DNA of 64,000 nucleotides, from positions 57,854,842-57,918,841 of the forward strand of contig OX381710.1 of NCBI GenBank assembly GCA_947462335.1. Reading direction: 5' to 3'. This document shows positions 11,836 to 19,892 of this stretch, in pieces. The notes under the pieces are model-generated. The model had not been told where the DNA came from and did no database searches. It worked only from the letters and a program-made list of their open reading frames with translations. Source of the DNA: Harmothoe impar (lineage: Eukaryota > Annelida > Polychaeta > Phyllodocida > Polynoidae). The translations under genes and the position numbers were made by a program. The first letter of the stretch is position 1; each line of letters starts with the position of its first letter.

Positions 11836-12227
11836 AGTAGTATAGTATGTATCGGAACGGGACTATAGTTAAGTACTGTTTATTACTCAATCGACATGCA
11901 GCCAATCAGAGGCCTCCATTGGGTCACGTGACCCGTTGCCATGGTAACGTGACCTACTTAGGGCTCTCAGCCAATCAGAAGCCAGCATTCTGGGTGACCT
12001 ACTGACCTACTTAGAAGCTCTCAGCCAATCAGAGGCCGGCATTCTGGTAACCATGGTAACGTGACCTGCTTACGTCACGTGACCTACTTAGGCTCAGCCA
12101 ATCAGAAGCCGGCATTCTGGTAACTAGGGTAACGTGACCTACTTAGGGTTTGTTTGTAAACAACACCACGTGGCTCTCTTGTTTGTAAACAACACCACGT
12201 GACACGTGACTGTTTGTAAACAAACAA
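11836..12227 (+). repeat. Left terminal inverted repeat, 392 bp
   Basis: It matches the reverse complement of 21989-22380 with about five mismatches. It contains four CCAATCAGA boxes (CCAAT at 11902, 11971, 12025, 12098), E-box palindromes GTCACGTGAC (11923-11932, 12074-12083), an X-box-like GTTGCCATGGTAAC (11935-11948) with relatives at 12046-12060 and 12119-12133, and three TGTTTGTAAACAA units at the inner end (12151, 12180, 12211), the first two followed directly by CACCACGTG. This dense arrangement suggests an enhancer/promoter or replication-origin role. That function is inference. Confidence 0.95.
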
Positions 12228-12342
12228 CTTATATATAGAAAATAAACACAACAAGTTCCATGTTATGTTAAAATTATATTTTCAAAAAAAAGCACATCTG
12301 TTACAGCGTCTATGTGTAACTACGCGCGTTCTCATTCAAACA

Positions 12343-12978
12343 CTATAACACTATCATACCGTAGCAGCAGCAGGTAGGACTGGAACAAAAGCAAGCGCAC
12401 GAGCAGAAGCGACGACACCAGTTGCACCATCCGGCCGTCGCGTTGGTAGCCCTACTACTCGTTGCGCGTTCAACTGGAGGTTTAAGAGTGACAAATGACG
12501 ATTCTTTGTCGACGCGACTGCTAACATCAGCATCGGCAGCAGCATCGGCAGCATACGCAGCAGCCTCGGCAGCAGCGGCAGCAGCCTCGGCAGCAGCGGT
12601 AGCAGCAGTAGCAGCAGCTGTAGCAGCAGTAGCGTGAGCATTAGCAACAACAGCAGCAGCGACAGTAGCAAGGGCGGCAGAGCGGGCACTAGCAGCGTTA
12701 TCAGCGGCGTCATCGGCAGCCGCAACAGCATCAGCAGCAGCAGCGTCGGCATCGGTGGCATGAGTAGCTGCATCGGCGGCAGCAACAGCAGCAGTCACAG
12801 CCGCAGCGGCAACAACAACAACGTCATCACAACCAGCGTCACTAACAGCCGCAGTAAATGCAGCAGTAGCACGCTGAGCAGCACTAGCAGCAGCAGTAGC
12901 AGAGGCTACAGCATCAGCTTCACATTCGCGCGCCGCTTCGTCATTCCGCTTCATGTCACGGTAGCAACTTTCCATCAT
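12343..12978 (-). CDS. Alanine-rich protein with Cys-rich tail, uncertain
   Basis: The minus-strand frame runs from MMESCYRDMKRNDEAAREC to the stop at 12343 (211 aa). A longer start at 13089 adds a poly-Leu stretch encoded by a (TAG)n microsatellite and is less likely, since a minus-strand TATATAAG at about 13096-13103 lies only a few bases above it. Residues about 25-150 are Ala-rich with regular Asp/Glu, predicted helical. The last 30 residues are Cys-rich (GWCNWCRRFCSCACFC, then CCC). Alanine codons vary in the third position (GCT, GCC, GCA, GCG mixed) in this frame, which favours coding over pure slippage. No family is recognised. It occupies the left-end position where a polymerase might be expected, and is transcribed opposite to the rest. 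It may be a triplet-repeat artefact. Confidence 0.4.
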   Translation of the reverse strand: MMESCYRDMKRNDEAARECEADAVASATAAASAAQRATAAFTAAVSDAGCDDVVVVAAAAVTAAVAAADAATHATDADAAAADAVAAADDAADNAASARSAALATVAAAVVANAHATAATAAATAATAAAEAAAAAAEAAAYAADAAADADVSSRVDKESSFVTLKPPVERATSSRATNATAGWCNWCRRFCSCACFCSSPTCCCYGMIVL

Positions 12979-13005
12979 GGGGATCTGCAAATTGAGGCGC
13001 GGTGC

Positions 13006-13053
<48 letters not shown>
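13006..13053. repeat. (GTA)n microsatellite
   Basis: About 13 uninterrupted TAG/GTA triplets preceded by GGTGGTGG. Confidence 0.9.
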
Positions 13054-13615
13054 CGTGAACGATGATGTCGATGCCGAATACGGTTTCACTCCCCCTTATA
13101 TACTCTTACTCCCCTCCCCCCCCCTTTTTTTTTCAAGCTACTGGCCAGCTGCCCCCTCACGGCAGGTCTTTAGATCAGCCTTAAGTCGCTTACTACGCGG
13201 CTCATCATCCCTCTAATCGCATTTTCCAGCCGCCGGCCGGCTGACTGCTGACGACAGGAGAGGGTGATTTGTTTTTCTTTAGATTTAAGCCGCTTACCAC
13301 ACAGCACACCCTCTAGTCACAGACAGAGTGACAGAAAGGGAGGGGGTCGCTTTGTTCACGCTACCTGTAGTTGTTTTTCTATACACACGCTGAGCCCATG
13401 ACCCGCTAATCCTTTATACAGGTAACACGCGTTCAACTAATTACTCTATTGTATGACAGTCGGTACACGGATTTAATTTTAAACCACCTTCCCATCTGGA
13501 TCCATGTCTGGCGGGGTGGAAGGATCCAGCTGAAAAGCGTGATTAGGGCTTTTGTTTCTCTTATGATAGCAGCAGGTCAGCATGCGACAGCTGAAAATGT
13601 CAGACTCGCCGCTCC

Positions 13616-13629
13616 TATAAAAGACTGAG
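13616..13629 (+). promoter_or_regulatory. TATA-type promoter, TATAAAAGACTGAG
   Basis: TATAAAAG lies 233 bp upstream of the Met at 13849. The same core followed by A-rich and CTGR sequence recurs before the ATPase (14732) and the major capsid gene (19831), suggesting a shared element-specific promoter. Confidence 0.5.
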
Positions 13630-13848
13630 ATGCGTCTCTCTTTCCACACGCCCTTCTACTACCATCGCCGCCGACACCGCCACCGCCCATCGCCAGCCGA
13701 CCGCCGCCACCGCCTGCAGACACCGTCATCACGCCGGCAGGGAATTTCGAGCTGAGTCTGCTTATTGCTTATTTTTTTTTCTTTGAGCTTTTTGTTTTTT
13801 AAAATTTTTTATTTTCACTCAGTCTTTTTTGTTTCGGAGGAAAGAAAT

Positions 13849-14499
13849 ATGGCGCTGCAGAGGGCGCGAGTTTCTAAAAGACGGTCGCGCGAACAAAGTG
13901 CTCTCCTCAACTGCCCGGCTATTTTTTTATCTCAAAGGAGAGAGCGTCACGTAGTTGAGGTTCACGCTTCTCTTGAAGCGTACCGAATTCTCGAGAAATG
14001 CAAAGCTGAGCGCCATCGTCGTTATACAAGAGCGGAAAAGGAAAACGTAGCGACATGGCCGAGAGCCGTCTTCTCAGAACAGCATTTACTCTACTATTGC
14101 ATAACAGCTGCTCTCAGCGCCCCCACTCGTTGGGCGTTTCATGAAAAGAAAGAGCGCCGCTACTCTCCTCACCCTGCCTCCTCTTATAAAGTGAGAATAA
14201 GTGCTATGAAACGATTCGACAAGCCGATCGGTTTCTTGGGAGCGACTGCAGCTCCCACTCGGTGGGCGCGCGTTGTGGCCGACGTGAACACGGTCTCTAA
14301 ACGTTTCGACGTCGTCACTTGTTATCCCGCATATTGCAACGCAGCCGAATTGAAGAAGATAGGGACGCACTATTTTAAACCATACGCTCCAATATGTATT
14401 TGTCACCGCCGCGCTCACACGCCTTATTGCTTTTTCGAGACGATCGTGTCACAACACAGAAATAGAAAAAAAAACGGCAAAGCGACGAGCTTTGCCTAA
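13849..14499 (+). CDS. Unrecognised basic Polinton protein, 216 aa
   Basis: The start chosen is ATG at 13849 (context GAAATATGG), giving MALQRARVSKRRSREQ; an in-frame upstream Met at 13765 would add a Phe-rich leader encoded by T-runs and is unlikely. The protein is strongly basic. A short motif is duplicated (SAPTRWAF and AAPTRWAR, about 30 residues apart). The C-terminal third has clustered Cys and His (VVTCYPAYC, ICICHRRAHTPYC) that could bind zinc. It is the first plus-strand gene, with a TATA box at 13616 and a hairpin after it. No homologous family is recognised. Nucleic-acid binding is a guess from charge and Cys/His content only. Confidence 0.65.
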   Translation: MALQRARVSKRRSREQSALLNCPAIFLSQRRERHVVEVHASLEAYRILEKCKAERHRRYTRAEKENVATWPRAVFSEQHLLYYCITAALSAPTRWAFHEKKERRYSPHPASSYKVRISAMKRFDKPIGFLGATAAPTRWARVVADVNTVSKRFDVVTCYPAYCNAAELKKIGTHYFKPYAPICICHRRAHTPYCFFETIVSQHRNRKKNGKATSFA

Positions 14500-14525
14500 A
14501 TGATCAAAAAAAAAAAAAAAAAAAT

Positions 14526-14596
14526 TAATCTCCTCCTCCTCCTCCTCCTCCTCCTCCTCCTCCTCCTCCTCCTCTTCTTCTTCCTCTTCTTCTTCT
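14526..14596. repeat. (TCC)n/(TTC)n microsatellite after a poly(A) run
   Basis: A run of A (14504-14523) is followed by some 14 TCC triplets and then TTC/TCC variants. A minus-strand reading through it gives only poly-Glu. Confidence 0.9.
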
Positions 14597-14617
14597 TTTT
14601 TTAAAAAAAAATAAATA

Positions 14618-14650
14618 TTTGTATCAGACTCCTCTGGAGTCTGATACAAA
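14618..14650. terminator. Perfect 15-bp hairpin between first gene and ATPase
   Basis: TTTGTATCAGACTCC (14618-14632) and its exact complement (14636-14650) flank a 3-nt loop. It lies in the intergenic spacer after the first gene. Hairpins mark transcript ends in mimiviruses and relatives, so a 3'-end signal is possible here. This is inference from position and shape. Confidence 0.4.
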
Positions 14651-14731
14651 CATTTATGACTATTGAGTGAAAATAGAATTTTATCGCAAAAAAAGTCACT
14701 TCTGCCGCCGCTACTGTGACACCGGCCGGTA

Positions 14732-14752
14732 TCAATAAAAAGGTCGGCTGAC
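14732..14752 (+). promoter_or_regulatory. Promoter-like motif upstream of ATPase
   Basis: TCAATAAAAAGGTCGGCTGA directly follows a CCGGCCGG palindrome (14723-14730), 124 bp upstream of the ATPase start. It matches the arrangement at the major capsid gene (TATAAATAAAAAGACTGGAG next to GCGGCCGG). It could alternatively act as a poly(A) signal (AATAAA). Confidence 0.4.
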
Positions 14753-14855
14753 TTTTCTCCACAACCATTCACTACCGACCGTTCGAGTGAGAAACACAGC
14801 AGACAGTCAGACACACAACCGCTCTCTGACGCGTCCTGAAAAAAAACAAAAAAAA

Positions 14856-15575
14856 ATGTCCAGTAGTAAAAGCAAACTCTTCACAGAAATTCATTTCGAC
14901 GCTCGACTACAAGGACCCTTTAGTTGTATCATTAGCGGTCCGTCGGGTTGTGGAAAATCGCGCTTGGTGGATCAATTTCTGAGCGACGTGAACAATTTGG
15001 TCACGCCGCCGGTGGAAAAGACTTTTTACCATTACGGCGAGTGGCAACCTCTGTTTGAAAAAATGCAAAATCAGTACGGTGTGGAATTCAGAGAAGGTCT
15101 TCCTAGCAAAGAGTCTATAGCGGGAGACGTGGAAGTAGCAGAAGACGCTTTACGACCCCACACTCTACTGATATTGGACGATCTGATGAGCAGTTCCAAT
15201 CAGCAAGTGGTAGCCGACATCTTTACTAAATACTCGCATCACTGGAACGTGAGCGTCATATACATCACTCAGAACCTATTCCAGAAATCACCTGACTTTC
15301 GAACTATGAGTCTGAACGCTCACTACATGATCGTTTTCAAGAACCCGCGCGACATGGGGCAAATAGCTAGTCTGTCTCGCCAGGTGTTTCCGTCCAACGC
15401 GGCGGCCCTCTCTAGTATATTTACCCATGAACTCAAGCGACCTCACTCATACCTCCTTCTGGACTTCAAGCAGTCAACACCTGACGATCTGAGAATACGC
15501 TCCTCTTTGACGTCCATACACTCTCAGCTAGTGTTCGTACCGCTAGACAAAAAAAAGAACAAGAGAAAGCAGTAG
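14856..15575 (+). CDS. DNA-packaging ATPase (FtsK-HerA, A32-like)
   Basis: This 239-residue protein has Walker A GPSGCGKS at residues 28-35 and Walker B LLILDD at 104-109, followed by a sensor-type region (SVIYITQNLF). This is the layout of the FtsK-HerA packaging ATPases that pump viral DNA into preformed capsids in Polintons, adintoviruses, virophages and NCLDVs. The length fits the family. The start at 14856 is preceded by two A-runs of eight; an in-frame Met at 14787 exists but its extension is not conserved-looking. The C-terminus is basic (KKKNKRKQ). It is followed after 8 bp by the pX-like gene and appears to head a polycistronic array. Confidence 0.95.
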   Translation: MSSSKSKLFTEIHFDARLQGPFSCIISGPSGCGKSRLVDQFLSDVNNLVTPPVEKTFYHYGEWQPLFEKMQNQYGVEFREGLPSKESIAGDVEVAEDALRPHTLLILDDLMSSSNQQVVADIFTKYSHHWNVSVIYITQNLFQKSPDFRTMSLNAHYMIVFKNPRDMGQIASLSRQVFPSNAAALSSIFTHELKRPHSYLLLDFKQSTPDDLRIRSSLTSIHSQLVFVPLDKKKNKRKQ

Positions 15576-15583
15576 CAAAAAAA

Positions 15584-15916
15584 ATGTCTTCTCATCTACT
15601 CGAAAGACACTTTGGTACTCTCAAGCACTTAGCTAAGTGCTCGCCAAAGGACTGCTTGCATCTAATAGACTCTGGAAGCGACGATCTGATCGCAGCGTTA
15701 AGTGAGATCTGTCACAATTTACTGGTAGGGAACATCCCGCTCAGCGACAAACAACTGGACAAGCTTCGAGAATCGGCTGACGTGTTGAGGGAGGTCGGCA
15801 AAAAATCTACGCCCATCAAAAAAAAGAGACGCGTCTTGGTACAAGAGGGAGGTTTCCTCATTCCGGCTCTCATAGGGATGGCCTTACCGCTTATAAAGAG
15901 CATTCTCCGTATATGA
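15584..15916 (+). CDS. Small basic/hydrophobic structural protein (adenovirus pX-like)
   Basis: This 110-residue protein has a helical N-terminal half (HLLERHFGTLKHLAKC) and, at residues about 78-110, a basic stretch (KKKRRVLVQEGG) followed by a hydrophobic helix (FLIPALIGMALPLIKSIL). This two-part layout recurs in small proteins encoded next to the ATPase and capsid genes of Maverick/adintovirus genomes and recalls the adenoviral core peptide X. A role in DNA condensation or membrane interaction in the virion is inferred. The start codon follows seven A residues, 8 bp after the ATPase stop, and the stop overlaps the next ATG (ATGA). Confidence 0.75.
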   Translation: MSSHLLERHFGTLKHLAKCSPKDCLHLIDSGSDDLIAALSEICHNLLVGNIPLSDKQLDKLRESADVLREVGKKSTPIKKKRRVLVQEGGFLIPALIGMALPLIKSILRI

Positions 15917-16898
15917 GACACCTCATTCGACACCTACTCGCCGACAGCACCACCACCACCACCACCACCACCACAACCGCCACCACCAGCGTCATTGCCA
16001 CCGTCGTCCCCATGACGGACTCAGAGCAGCAACAACACTACAAACGTTTAGCGCTCGTGGATCCTGAGACGCTCTACAAATCATCACGAGCAGGTCTACT
16101 TCATCATGTGCCCGCTGCTGCTGCTACTACTAGCGCTGCTACTACTGCAGTCGCTGCTGCTAGTACTTCTACTGCTCCAAACCTTCCTCCTCTTCCTGAT
16201 GAGCGCACTGAAAAGAACGAGAGTTCCGCTCCTGCCACCGCCGCCCGCCTACCTGCCGACATGGCCTATTACCACAAGCAGGCAGAGCAGTCCCTTCATC
16301 CCGACGCGGCCTTGCACCAGGTGCTACAGTTTATCTACAGGGACTTGGATTTAGTGTTGAACGACCCCACTTTGGAATCGCGCGAGAAAATGTTGAAATA
16401 CCGAAGGTTGTTGAATAGATTGCAATTTTTTCTCGCGAATCCCCACAACAGCAACATCTCTTCGTCCTACTCTTCTTCGCCCCCGGCTCACCTCCGTCAG
16501 TCTGCTGAAGAGGCCAGCGCGTCCCTACTCGAGCGGTTGGTGAACCAAGTTCCCAAGAGGAATCGCACTCGGACCGTGGCGCTGTACAAACAATTGGAGA
16601 AATCCGGAGTGATCAAGTGGAACGAGGACGGTGCGGTGCGCGAGATGTCGGGTCGGAGAATACCACCTGAGCGTCGCATCAACATAGTGGACTTACTGAA
16701 CGACGCCGCCAGGTTCAGGAAGACGGCGCCCAGACCGGCGGGCTACTCGCCGTTCACGAAAGCGCTGCGCGAAGCAGTTCCCACAGACTCCTTGATCGGA
16801 AACCATCTGTATAAAGCGAGCGGACCTGGCCAAAGTTTGGACACAAGGCTTGCTGACAGAGGTCGGAAACGACCGAGCTTCGACTCGGAAGAAGGAGA

Positions 16899-16930
<32 letters not shown>

Positions 16931-17118
16931 CAGCAGCAGACTCTTCTCTCCAGGTGGTGGACGATCAATCCTCTGAAGACGAGGAGGACGACCGTGAACT
17001 TTTCCAAACTCCGACTTCCTATAGGAGCGTGCCGCGTAAGAAAAGGAAAGGGCGCAACCGCCTAGCGGCGAGCTCGTCGTTCACGCCCTCAACAAGCCCA
17101 CCATGGGCAAACCAGTGA
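15913..17118 (+). CDS. Conserved Polinton structural-type protein, 401 aa
   Basis: The frame opens in ATGA overlapping the previous stop. The first 33 residues hold a (ACC)n-encoded poly-Thr run, so Met 34 (16012, MTDSEQQQHYKRLALVDP) may be the real start. Conserved-looking blocks are KRLALVDPETLY near the N-terminus, LLERLVNQVPKRNRTR and KSGVIKWNEDGAV in the middle, INIVDLLNDAARFRK, and the block GYSPFTKALREAVPTDSLIGN. This set characterises an uncharacterised protein common in animal Polintons and their relics, probably a capsid- or DNA-associated factor. Poly-Ala (GCA repeat near 16900) and an acidic stretch (SSEDEEDDRE) follow, then a basic tail. It overlaps the integrase start by 16 bp. 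The biochemical function is unknown. Confidence 0.75.
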
Positions 17119-18239
17119 AGAGACTGACCAAGAAGGAAAAAGAAAAGAAGCGCGTAGTAGCTAGATATACCGACGTCAAAGCGCCCTCCAGTTTCACTAG
17201 CGTGACTAAACTCCAGAAACATCATTTTCGCCACCTGAACCCGGCCGTCATCCGAGATGCTTTAGTGTCGCTGGACGCCTACACTAAACATAAACCCATT
17301 CGGAGAAAATTCGCAAGGAACAAGACTATAACCGGCGCAATCGATCAGCAGTGGCAGATAGATCTGATGGACATGCAAGCTTTGGCGTCTCACAACGACC
17401 GCTTCCGGTACGTGGTGACGGCGATCGACGTTTTCTCTAGGTACGCGTGGGCCGTTCCCATTAAATCCAAGAGCGGCGCTGATGTCACCGAGGCCTTCCG
17501 AGAGATGACAGGCACTGGCGAGAGACGACCGCGCACTGTTCAGACAGACAAGGGGAAAGAGTTTTTGAACAAGATCTTTCAAGATCACTTGAAGAGCGAG
17601 GGCATAGAGTTCTTCACTGGCGAGAACGACGACATCAAAGCTAGTCTAGTGGAGCGCTTGAACCGCAGTCTGAAGGAGAAGCTGTGGCGTTATTTCACAC
17701 ACAAGCGCACGTATCGCTACGTAGACGTACTGCACCATGTAGTGTCTTCTTACAATCGCACTCACCACAAGACGTTGAAAATGGCGCCGGCTCAAGTCAG
17801 CTCGGAAAACAGCGAAACAGTTTTCTACCGACAAGATCTCCCAACTAACAAACAAATCGACGAAATATGGAAAAAGAAGAAAAAAACAAAGACGTCCGCC
17901 GTCGACGTCATCGCTCCGGGTGACAGAGTGAGGATGTTGAGAACTAAAGGCGCCTTCGACAAAGGGTACGAGGGAAACTGGCGCGAGGAAGTGGTCGACG
18001 TTGCTAAGACGTTGGGAAGCAGAGGGTTCGAGCTGAAAGACGACAAGGGCGAGGAGATAAAAGGCGTCTTCTACCCGGAAGAGGTTCAGAAGGTGTACAA
18101 GAGTCGTTACGACAACAACTACCTGATAGACGAGGTGTTGCGCCGCAAGACCGTCGACGGTAAAGAGTTAGCTTTCGTACGTTGGTTAGGTTACGACGAC
18201 AAGTTCAACGAGTGGATCCCCGTCAAAAAAATAACGTAG
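17103..18239 (+). CDS. Polinton integrase (DDE, RVE superfamily) with chromodomain
   Basis: This 378-residue protein inserts the element DNA into host chromosomes and makes the 6-bp duplication. The retroviral-type catalytic triad is D87 (WQIDLMDM), D149 (VQTDKGKEF) and E184 (ASLVERLNRS), with 35-residue spacing between the last two. An SH3-like segment follows (about 290-330) and a C-terminal chromodomain (about 335-378, YLIDEVLRRKTVDGKELAFV then WLGYDDKFNEW), which may steer integration to methylated histones. The start sits in a near-ideal Kozak context (CCCACCATGG), unlike its neighbours. All catalytic residues are intact, so the enzyme is probably active. Confidence 0.95.
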   Translation: MGKPVKRLTKKEKEKKRVVARYTDVKAPSSFTSVTKLQKHHFRHLNPAVIRDALVSLDAYTKHKPIRRKFARNKTITGAIDQQWQIDLMDMQALASHNDRFRYVVTAIDVFSRYAWAVPIKSKSGADVTEAFREMTGTGERRPRTVQTDKGKEFLNKIFQDHLKSEGIEFFTGENDDIKASLVERLNRSLKEKLWRYFTHKRTYRYVDVLHHVVSSYNRTHHKTLKMAPAQVSSENSETVFYRQDLPTNKQIDEIWKKKKKTKTSAVDVIAPGDRVRMLRTKGAFDKGYEGNWREEVVDVAKTLGSRGFELKDDKGEEIKGVFYPEEVQKVYKSRYDNNYLIDEVLRRKTVDGKELAFVRWLGYDDKFNEWIPVKKIT

Positions 18240-18257
18240 AAAAAAAAAAAAAAAAAA

Positions 18258-19376
18258 ATGAACATCACTCTACCTAGCAACAGCTCTATGGAGTATTATG
18301 CTGACAACAGCTTGACGTCTTTCCGAACTCACTTCGACTCGCCGCTCCTTCTGCCCGAAGCGTACGAAGCGGCTCTGACTGAGATCATCCTCCCTACAGA
18401 ATGGACTAACGTGCACGACGACGACTTGATCATCGTTGTTCCTCTGCGCACCAAAGGTTCGCTAGAGGAGGCGATCCAGGTTTTAAAAGAAACTAAATTC
18501 TCCGAAGGAAAAAAACCACAGGTAGACTGGAAGAGAATGAAAAACGCGAACGGTCTGAGCAAGCTAACGTTCAGCTCAAAATTCCCGCTGAGCTGGAAGG
18601 AAGCGAGCTATGTAACGGTGGAAGAGATATCAGACACGTCGGAAGAGCAGCAATTGAAACCGGAAACAAAAAGGTTCAAGAGAGAGGTCGACTTGAGACA
18701 GACGAATGCCGTATACAAGCAGTTCTTGTCCCCGGCGGTGAAGAAGAAGACGATCAGCCATCAAGCAAGACAGATGATCGAAAAGATGGAGAAGGACATG
18801 GGAGTGCGCAGTTTCATGCCAAACATATTCGAGATACCTCCTATTTTCACCGGAAGCAACCACACCCTAATCGAGCGCTTGAGTGAGACGTTGCGAGATG
18901 ACAGACTAGAGGGCGACAGCTTCTTGCTCAAACCGATGCGGATCTTATCGTACGACGCCAAGACGAAACGCGTCACCATCAAACCGCCGAGACACTGTGC
19001 TGTCCTGCTGAGTCAGCATCTCGCATGCGTTCTAGGCTTCGGAGAGAAGACGTGTTTCGCGTCGCCGACTACCGGCGCCTACTCGATGGATGTTTACGGG
19101 GACGTGCACTCTGTGTACATATACACCGACATGATCCAGGAGAGACGTGTGGGCGACATGCAAGTGCCGCTGTTGCGCTGCGTGGCGGTGGACAGAGGCG
19201 GAAAGCGTCGAGGTGGCGTGCAAGCTATCAGTTTTCCCCATTTGGATTATTTCCCCTTGAAATCCAAGAGGTTTACCGAGGTCGGCATCTATTTAAGAGA
19301 CCGATCCGGTCATTCCATCCCATTCGGTAGAGGCGAGGTGACCGTGACACTTCATCTGAGACCTATTGAGCGCTGA
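18258..19376 (+). CDS. Penton-like minor capsid protein
   Basis: This 372-residue protein starts MNITLPSNSSMEYYADNSLT then FRTHF, matching the N-terminal pattern of Polinton penton-type (single jelly-roll) minor capsid proteins, in which a lattice-seeking N-terminus (ITLPSN..) is followed by an ALTEIILPTEWTN-type segment. The C-terminal part is beta-rich (HCAVLLSQHLACVLGFG, then GVQAISFPHLDYFPL). It is expected to form the pentamers at capsid vertices. The start codon directly follows a run of 18 A residues after the integrase stop. The position between integrase and the pVI-like gene agrees with capsid assembly genes being clustered. Confidence 0.85.
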   Translation: MNITLPSNSSMEYYADNSLTSFRTHFDSPLLLPEAYEAALTEIILPTEWTNVHDDDLIIVVPLRTKGSLEEAIQVLKETKFSEGKKPQVDWKRMKNANGLSKLTFSSKFPLSWKEASYVTVEEISDTSEEQQLKPETKRFKREVDLRQTNAVYKQFLSPAVKKKTISHQARQMIEKMEKDMGVRSFMPNIFEIPPIFTGSNHTLIERLSETLRDDRLEGDSFLLKPMRILSYDAKTKRVTIKPPRHCAVLLSQHLACVLGFGEKTCFASPTTGAYSMDVYGDVHSVYIYTDMIQERRVGDMQVPLLRCVAVDRGGKRRGGVQAISFPHLDYFPLKSKRFTEVGIYLRDRSGHSIPFGRGEVTVTLHLRPIER

Positions 19377-19387
19377 AAGAGAGAAAA

Positions 19388-19813
19388 ATGATGCGTCAAC
19401 GCGTTCCGTACTTTCCACCCAGGCGCACCGTCGGCAGAGGGTACAGCGATTACTACAACGCGCAGCTGGGCAACGGCGTCAACGTGTACAGCGGGCGCTC
19501 TTTCCAGAGCGGGCACGGTTTAGGCGGCGCTCTGTTAGGTCTGATGCGCTCGGCTACCCCGCTATTGAAGTCGGTGGGAAAAACGCTGCTCCGCGCCGGT
19601 GTGGGCGTAGCTAAAGATGTGCTGGCGGGTCGGACTTTAAAGAGCAGCGTGAAAGACCGAGGCGCAGGCGCTCTGAAGAGACTGGCGAGTACGGCGTTCT
19701 CGGGAGGAAAGACGCCTGTCGCGTCTAAGAAAGGGTCGAAACGTCGCCGGCATTCTCCTCAGACGGGCGGTGGCTCTTGCAAGAGACGTAGAGGGGATGT
19801 ATTCGACCGGTAA
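19388..19813 (+). CDS. pVI-like internal capsid protein
   Basis: This 141-residue basic protein contains VNVYSGRSFQSGHGLGGAL, then a hydrophobic/amphipathic segment (LMRSATPLLKSVGKTLLRAG, VAKDVLAGR) and a C-terminal cluster of basic residues (GGGSCKRRRGDVFDR). This arrangement (glycine motif, amphipathic helix, basic tail) is seen in small proteins placed just before the major capsid gene in Mavericks and resembles adenovirus pVI/pre-core proteins, often cleaved by the viral protease. A role inside the virion is inferred. It begins 11 bp after the penton stop, in purine-rich sequence (GAGAAAAATG). Confidence 0.7.
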   Translation: MMRQRVPYFPPRRTVGRGYSDYYNAQLGNGVNVYSGRSFQSGHGLGGALLGLMRSATPLLKSVGKTLLRAGVGVAKDVLAGRTLKSSVKDRGAGALKRLASTAFSGGKTPVASKKGSKRRRHSPQTGGGSCKRRRGDVFDR

Positions 19814-19830
19814 GCGCCTAGGCGTTCAGG

Positions 19831-19850
19831 TATAAATAAAAAGACTGGAG
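19831..19850 (+). promoter_or_regulatory. Candidate promoter of major capsid gene
   Basis: TATAAATAAAAAGACTGGAG lies about 60 bp upstream of the capsid start. It is followed by a GCGGCCG..CGGCCGC hairpin (19851-19876) in what would be the leader. The motif resembles those at 13616 and 14732. Confidence 0.5.
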
Positions 19851-19892
19851 GCGGCCGGCGTCAGTCTGTCGGCCGCATGAAGAGAGAACACA

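Noticed and set aside
12634..13017. Plus-strand Ser/Asn-rich frame
   Set aside because: It is the complement of the alanine-rich frame; triplet repeats lack stops in several frames. Third-position variation fits the antisense frame better.
14449..14814. Minus-strand frame with a long poly-Glu stretch
   Set aside because: It only reads through the (TCC)n microsatellite and A/T runs; the protein is all low complexity and lies between two better-supported plus-strand genes.
11836..14855. Search for a DNA polymerase B gene in the provirus
   Set aside because: No frame long enough and no palm-type polymerase motif is seen on either strand. The long frames here are the Ala-rich antisense one and the 216-aa basic protein.
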